7,226 nucleotides of DNA from Planctomycetota bacterium (GTDB lineage: Bacteria > Planctomycetota > Brocadiia > Brocadiales > Bathyanammoxibiaceae): assembly GCA_030598065.1 (NCBI GenBank), contig JAUVQR010000068.1:1-7226 (forward strand). Reading direction: 5' to 3'. The notes beneath the pieces are model-generated. The model made no database searches and had not been told where the DNA came from. It was given only the letters and a program-made list of their open reading frames with translations. The position numbers and the translations under genes were made by a program. This document shows positions 5,701 to 7,226 of this stretch, in pieces (the stretch's first letter is position 1; every line of letters starts with the position of its first letter).

Positions 5701-7117
5701 GGATGTCCTCTGTTGTTATCTTTCCCAGAAATTCTCCCAGGGTGTCCGACGCCTCCCTTATGTCCAGCGCTACGAACTCCGCCGACAGTTGTTCCTTTAC
5801 AGACCGTGACGCCCTATCCAGGGAGGCCAGACAGGAGTCGGCCAGCAGCCGCTGGCGGGCGTTTAACGCCTCCGTAGAGGCGGAGCACTCAACTCCTCCC
5901 CCCCCGGTTACCTTTTCCGCCACCGCGCCGGTTAGTTCCCCGATGCCGTCTCCGGTCAATGCGCTGGTGTATATTATAGGAAGGTTTCGCCACTTTGTGG
6001 GCAGGTTTTTTATAGAAAACCTTTGTGGGAGGTCCGCCTTGTTAATCACCAGCAGGCAATTTGAACTGCCGGGCGCTTGATTAAACGGGAAGGCCGGTAG
6101 AGAGTCAAAGGAACGTTCGGTCATCGGTTTTGAACCGTCCAGTACGAGGATGAAAAGTGATGACGCGTCAACGGCTCTGGCGGTCATGTCAATTGCAAGC
6201 GTTTCAGGAGCGGAGCCCTCGTTGCCGTTTGTGTCCTTCTGTACCAGCCCTGCGGTATCCAGCAGCCGTAGGGCCGTGCCATCAACTTCCAGGTCCGCCC
6301 CCAGGTAGTCTCTGGTGGTGCCGCTTTTGTGGCTGGTGATGGCGCGCGGCCGTCCCAGGAGCGCGTTGAAGAGGCTTGATTTCCCCGCGTTGGGCGGGCC
6401 GATAAGAACGGTCTTTACGCCGCCGCTGTGTATGGCGCCGTTATCGGCCGTGCGTACGCACCTGTGTAAGTCGCCCGCGATGGCCTCAATCTCGGCAAGC
6501 GTGTCTTCTCCCGATACCGGGCTGATGTCCTGATCTGAGAAGTCTATCGAGGCCTCCAGCATGGAGAGCAGGTCGGTAATGCGCCCATGTGTTTTTTTTA
6601 GTTCACGCGAGAACCCGCCTTCGAGCTGAGAGGCGGCCGCCCGTAGTTCGGAGTCTGTGCGGGAGCGTATGACCCTCAAGACGGCCTCCGCCTGTACCAT
6701 GTCTATACGTCCGTTCAGGAAGGCCCTCTTTGTAAATTCGCCCGGCTCCGCAGTCCTAAGAGCGGTGCCGTCCGCGCGGGCGTCCTGCAGCAGTTTTTCG
6801 GTCAGCGCCTCTACCAGCGGCGCGCTGCCGATGGTGTGAATCTCTACCACGTCTTCTCTGGTGTACGAGCATGGAGCCTTCATTATATACAGCTGTGCCG
6901 GCGCGCCCGCGTGGCTGCCGGGGTGTCCCAGGTCTGCGTGCCCCTTCAGGGAGCGGTACGTGGCCTGTGTCTCTGTGTTGGTGGAAGGGGGGGAGCTTTC
7001 CCTAAACGACTTCATTGCGCAGGGGAGGGCGTCGGGACCGCTTATTCTTATGATTGCCCTGAGAGAACTCCCGCGGGGCGTGGAGACGGCCAGAATCGTG
7101 TCGTTCTGGTTAACCAA
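5663..7117 (-). CDS. mnmE: tRNA uridine-5-carboxymethylaminomethyl(34) synthesis GTPase MnmE (TrmE)
   Basis: MnmE works with MnmG to install the (carboxymethyl)aminomethyl group on the wobble uridine of certain tRNAs, using a folate-derived carbon and GTP hydrolysis. The 484-residue protein has the family layout. An N-terminal folate-binding domain (about 1-125) starts with NDTILAVSTPRG and contains the EDVVEIH and EPGEFTKRAFLNGRID signatures. A helical domain is interrupted by the G domain (about 232-405). The G motifs are G1 GPPNAGKS (240-247), G2 SGTTRD (265-270), G3 DTAG (287-290) and G4 NKAD (359-362). The C-terminus is FCIGK, with the conserved Cys481. It is slightly longer than the usual roughly 455. 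The only standard in-frame start before an upstream TGA is TTG at 7117, preceded by AAAGGT four bases upstream. It follows yidC closely and its end overlaps the deaminase gene by 38 bases. Confidence 0.97.
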   Translation of the reverse strand: MVNQNDTILAVSTPRGSSLRAIIRISGPDALPCAMKSFRESSPPSTNTETQATYRSLKGHADLGHPGSHAGAPAQLYIMKAPCSYTREDVVEIHTIGSAPLVEALTEKLLQDARADGTALRTAEPGEFTKRAFLNGRIDMVQAEAVLRVIRSRTDSELRAAASQLEGGFSRELKKTHGRITDLLSMLEASIDFSDQDISPVSGEDTLAEIEAIAGDLHRCVRTADNGAIHSGGVKTVLIGPPNAGKSSLFNALLGRPRAITSHKSGTTRDYLGADLEVDGTALRLLDTAGLVQKDTNGNEGSAPETLAIDMTARAVDASSLFILVLDGSKPMTERSFDSLPAFPFNQAPGSSNCLLVINKADLPQRFSIKNLPTKWRNLPIIYTSALTGDGIGELTGAVAEKVTGGGGVECSASTEALNARQRLLADSCLASLDRASRSVKEQLSAEFVALDIREASDTLGEFLGKITTEDILERIFSQFCIGK

Positions 7118-7124
7118 GATACCT

Positions 7125-7226
7125 TTATTTCAGCCTTGCGACCATCCTCCGTATGAGCACTTGTTCTCCGATGCTGAGGATGGTGCTGGTTGTCCAGTAG
7201 AGTAAAAGCCCGGAGGGCATATGGTA
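7125..7226 (-). CDS. yidC: YidC/Oxa1 membrane protein insertase, C-terminal fragment (cut by window edge)
   Basis: Only the last 33 codons are inside the window; the gene continues beyond the right edge. The visible peptide begins YHMPSGLLLYWTTSTILSIG and ends in a basic tail (RRMVARLK) before a TAA stop. The pattern P-[SA]-G-L-x-L-Y-W-x-x-[ST]-x-x-x-[ST]-I is the signature of the last transmembrane helix of YidC, the inner-membrane insertase that helps proteins enter or fold in the membrane, with or without SecYEG. The short positively charged tail would face the cytoplasm. The stop is 7 bases before the mnmE start, so the two genes are probably co-transcribed. yidC next to mnmE is a widespread arrangement, which supports the call even though the fragment is short. 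Confidence 0.88.
   Translation of the reverse strand, partial: YHMPSGLLLYWTTSTILSIGEQVLIRRMVARLK

Overview
All recognisable genes in this window lie on the minus strand, so transcription runs from high to low coordinates. The gene set combines anaerobic (oxygen-sensitive) ribonucleotide reduction with housekeeping genes of a bacterium. Low Shine-Dalgarno dependence, several TTG/GTG starts, moderately high G+C and a tiny lysine/alanine-rich histone-H1-like peptide would fit an anaerobic Gram-negative lineage such as the Planctomycetota/PVC group. That assignment is an inference from general resemblance, with low confidence.

Layout in transcription order. At 7226-7125 is the C-terminal tail of the membrane insertase YidC. 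It is followed within 7 bases by mnmE (tRNA-modification GTPase), and then by a dCMP deaminase (comEB type) that starts inside the end of mnmE. A gene-free stretch of about 380 bases (4832-5208) carries a promoter overlapped by a pair of NrdR-box-like sites 31 bp apart, then a long leader. Next come nrdR, nrdD (class III-type ribonucleotide reductase), two small unrecognised genes, nrdG (radical SAM activase) and a 37-codon polylysine gene. The left 195 bases hold a possible promoter and a perfect 10-bp inverted repeat leading out of the window.

The genes form a deoxynucleotide supply module. NrdD would reduce ribonucleotides and NrdG would activate it. NrdR would repress the operon when (d)ATP is plentiful, through the two operators. 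dCMP deaminase would feed dUMP into dTTP synthesis.

The most striking observation is in NrdD. The protein is full length and keeps the two ATP-cone-like N-terminal regions, the active-site cysteines and the C-terminal CxxC/CxxC zinc site. However, the residue that aligns without gaps to the essential glycyl-radical glycine (family pattern R-[IV]-x-G-[YF]) is aspartate (R-L-D-D-Y, Asp768). An intact activase gene nevertheless sits downstream, separated by two small genes of unknown function. Either this NrdD works without a glycyl radical, the radical glycine is supplied in trans or elsewhere, or the enzyme has changed function.
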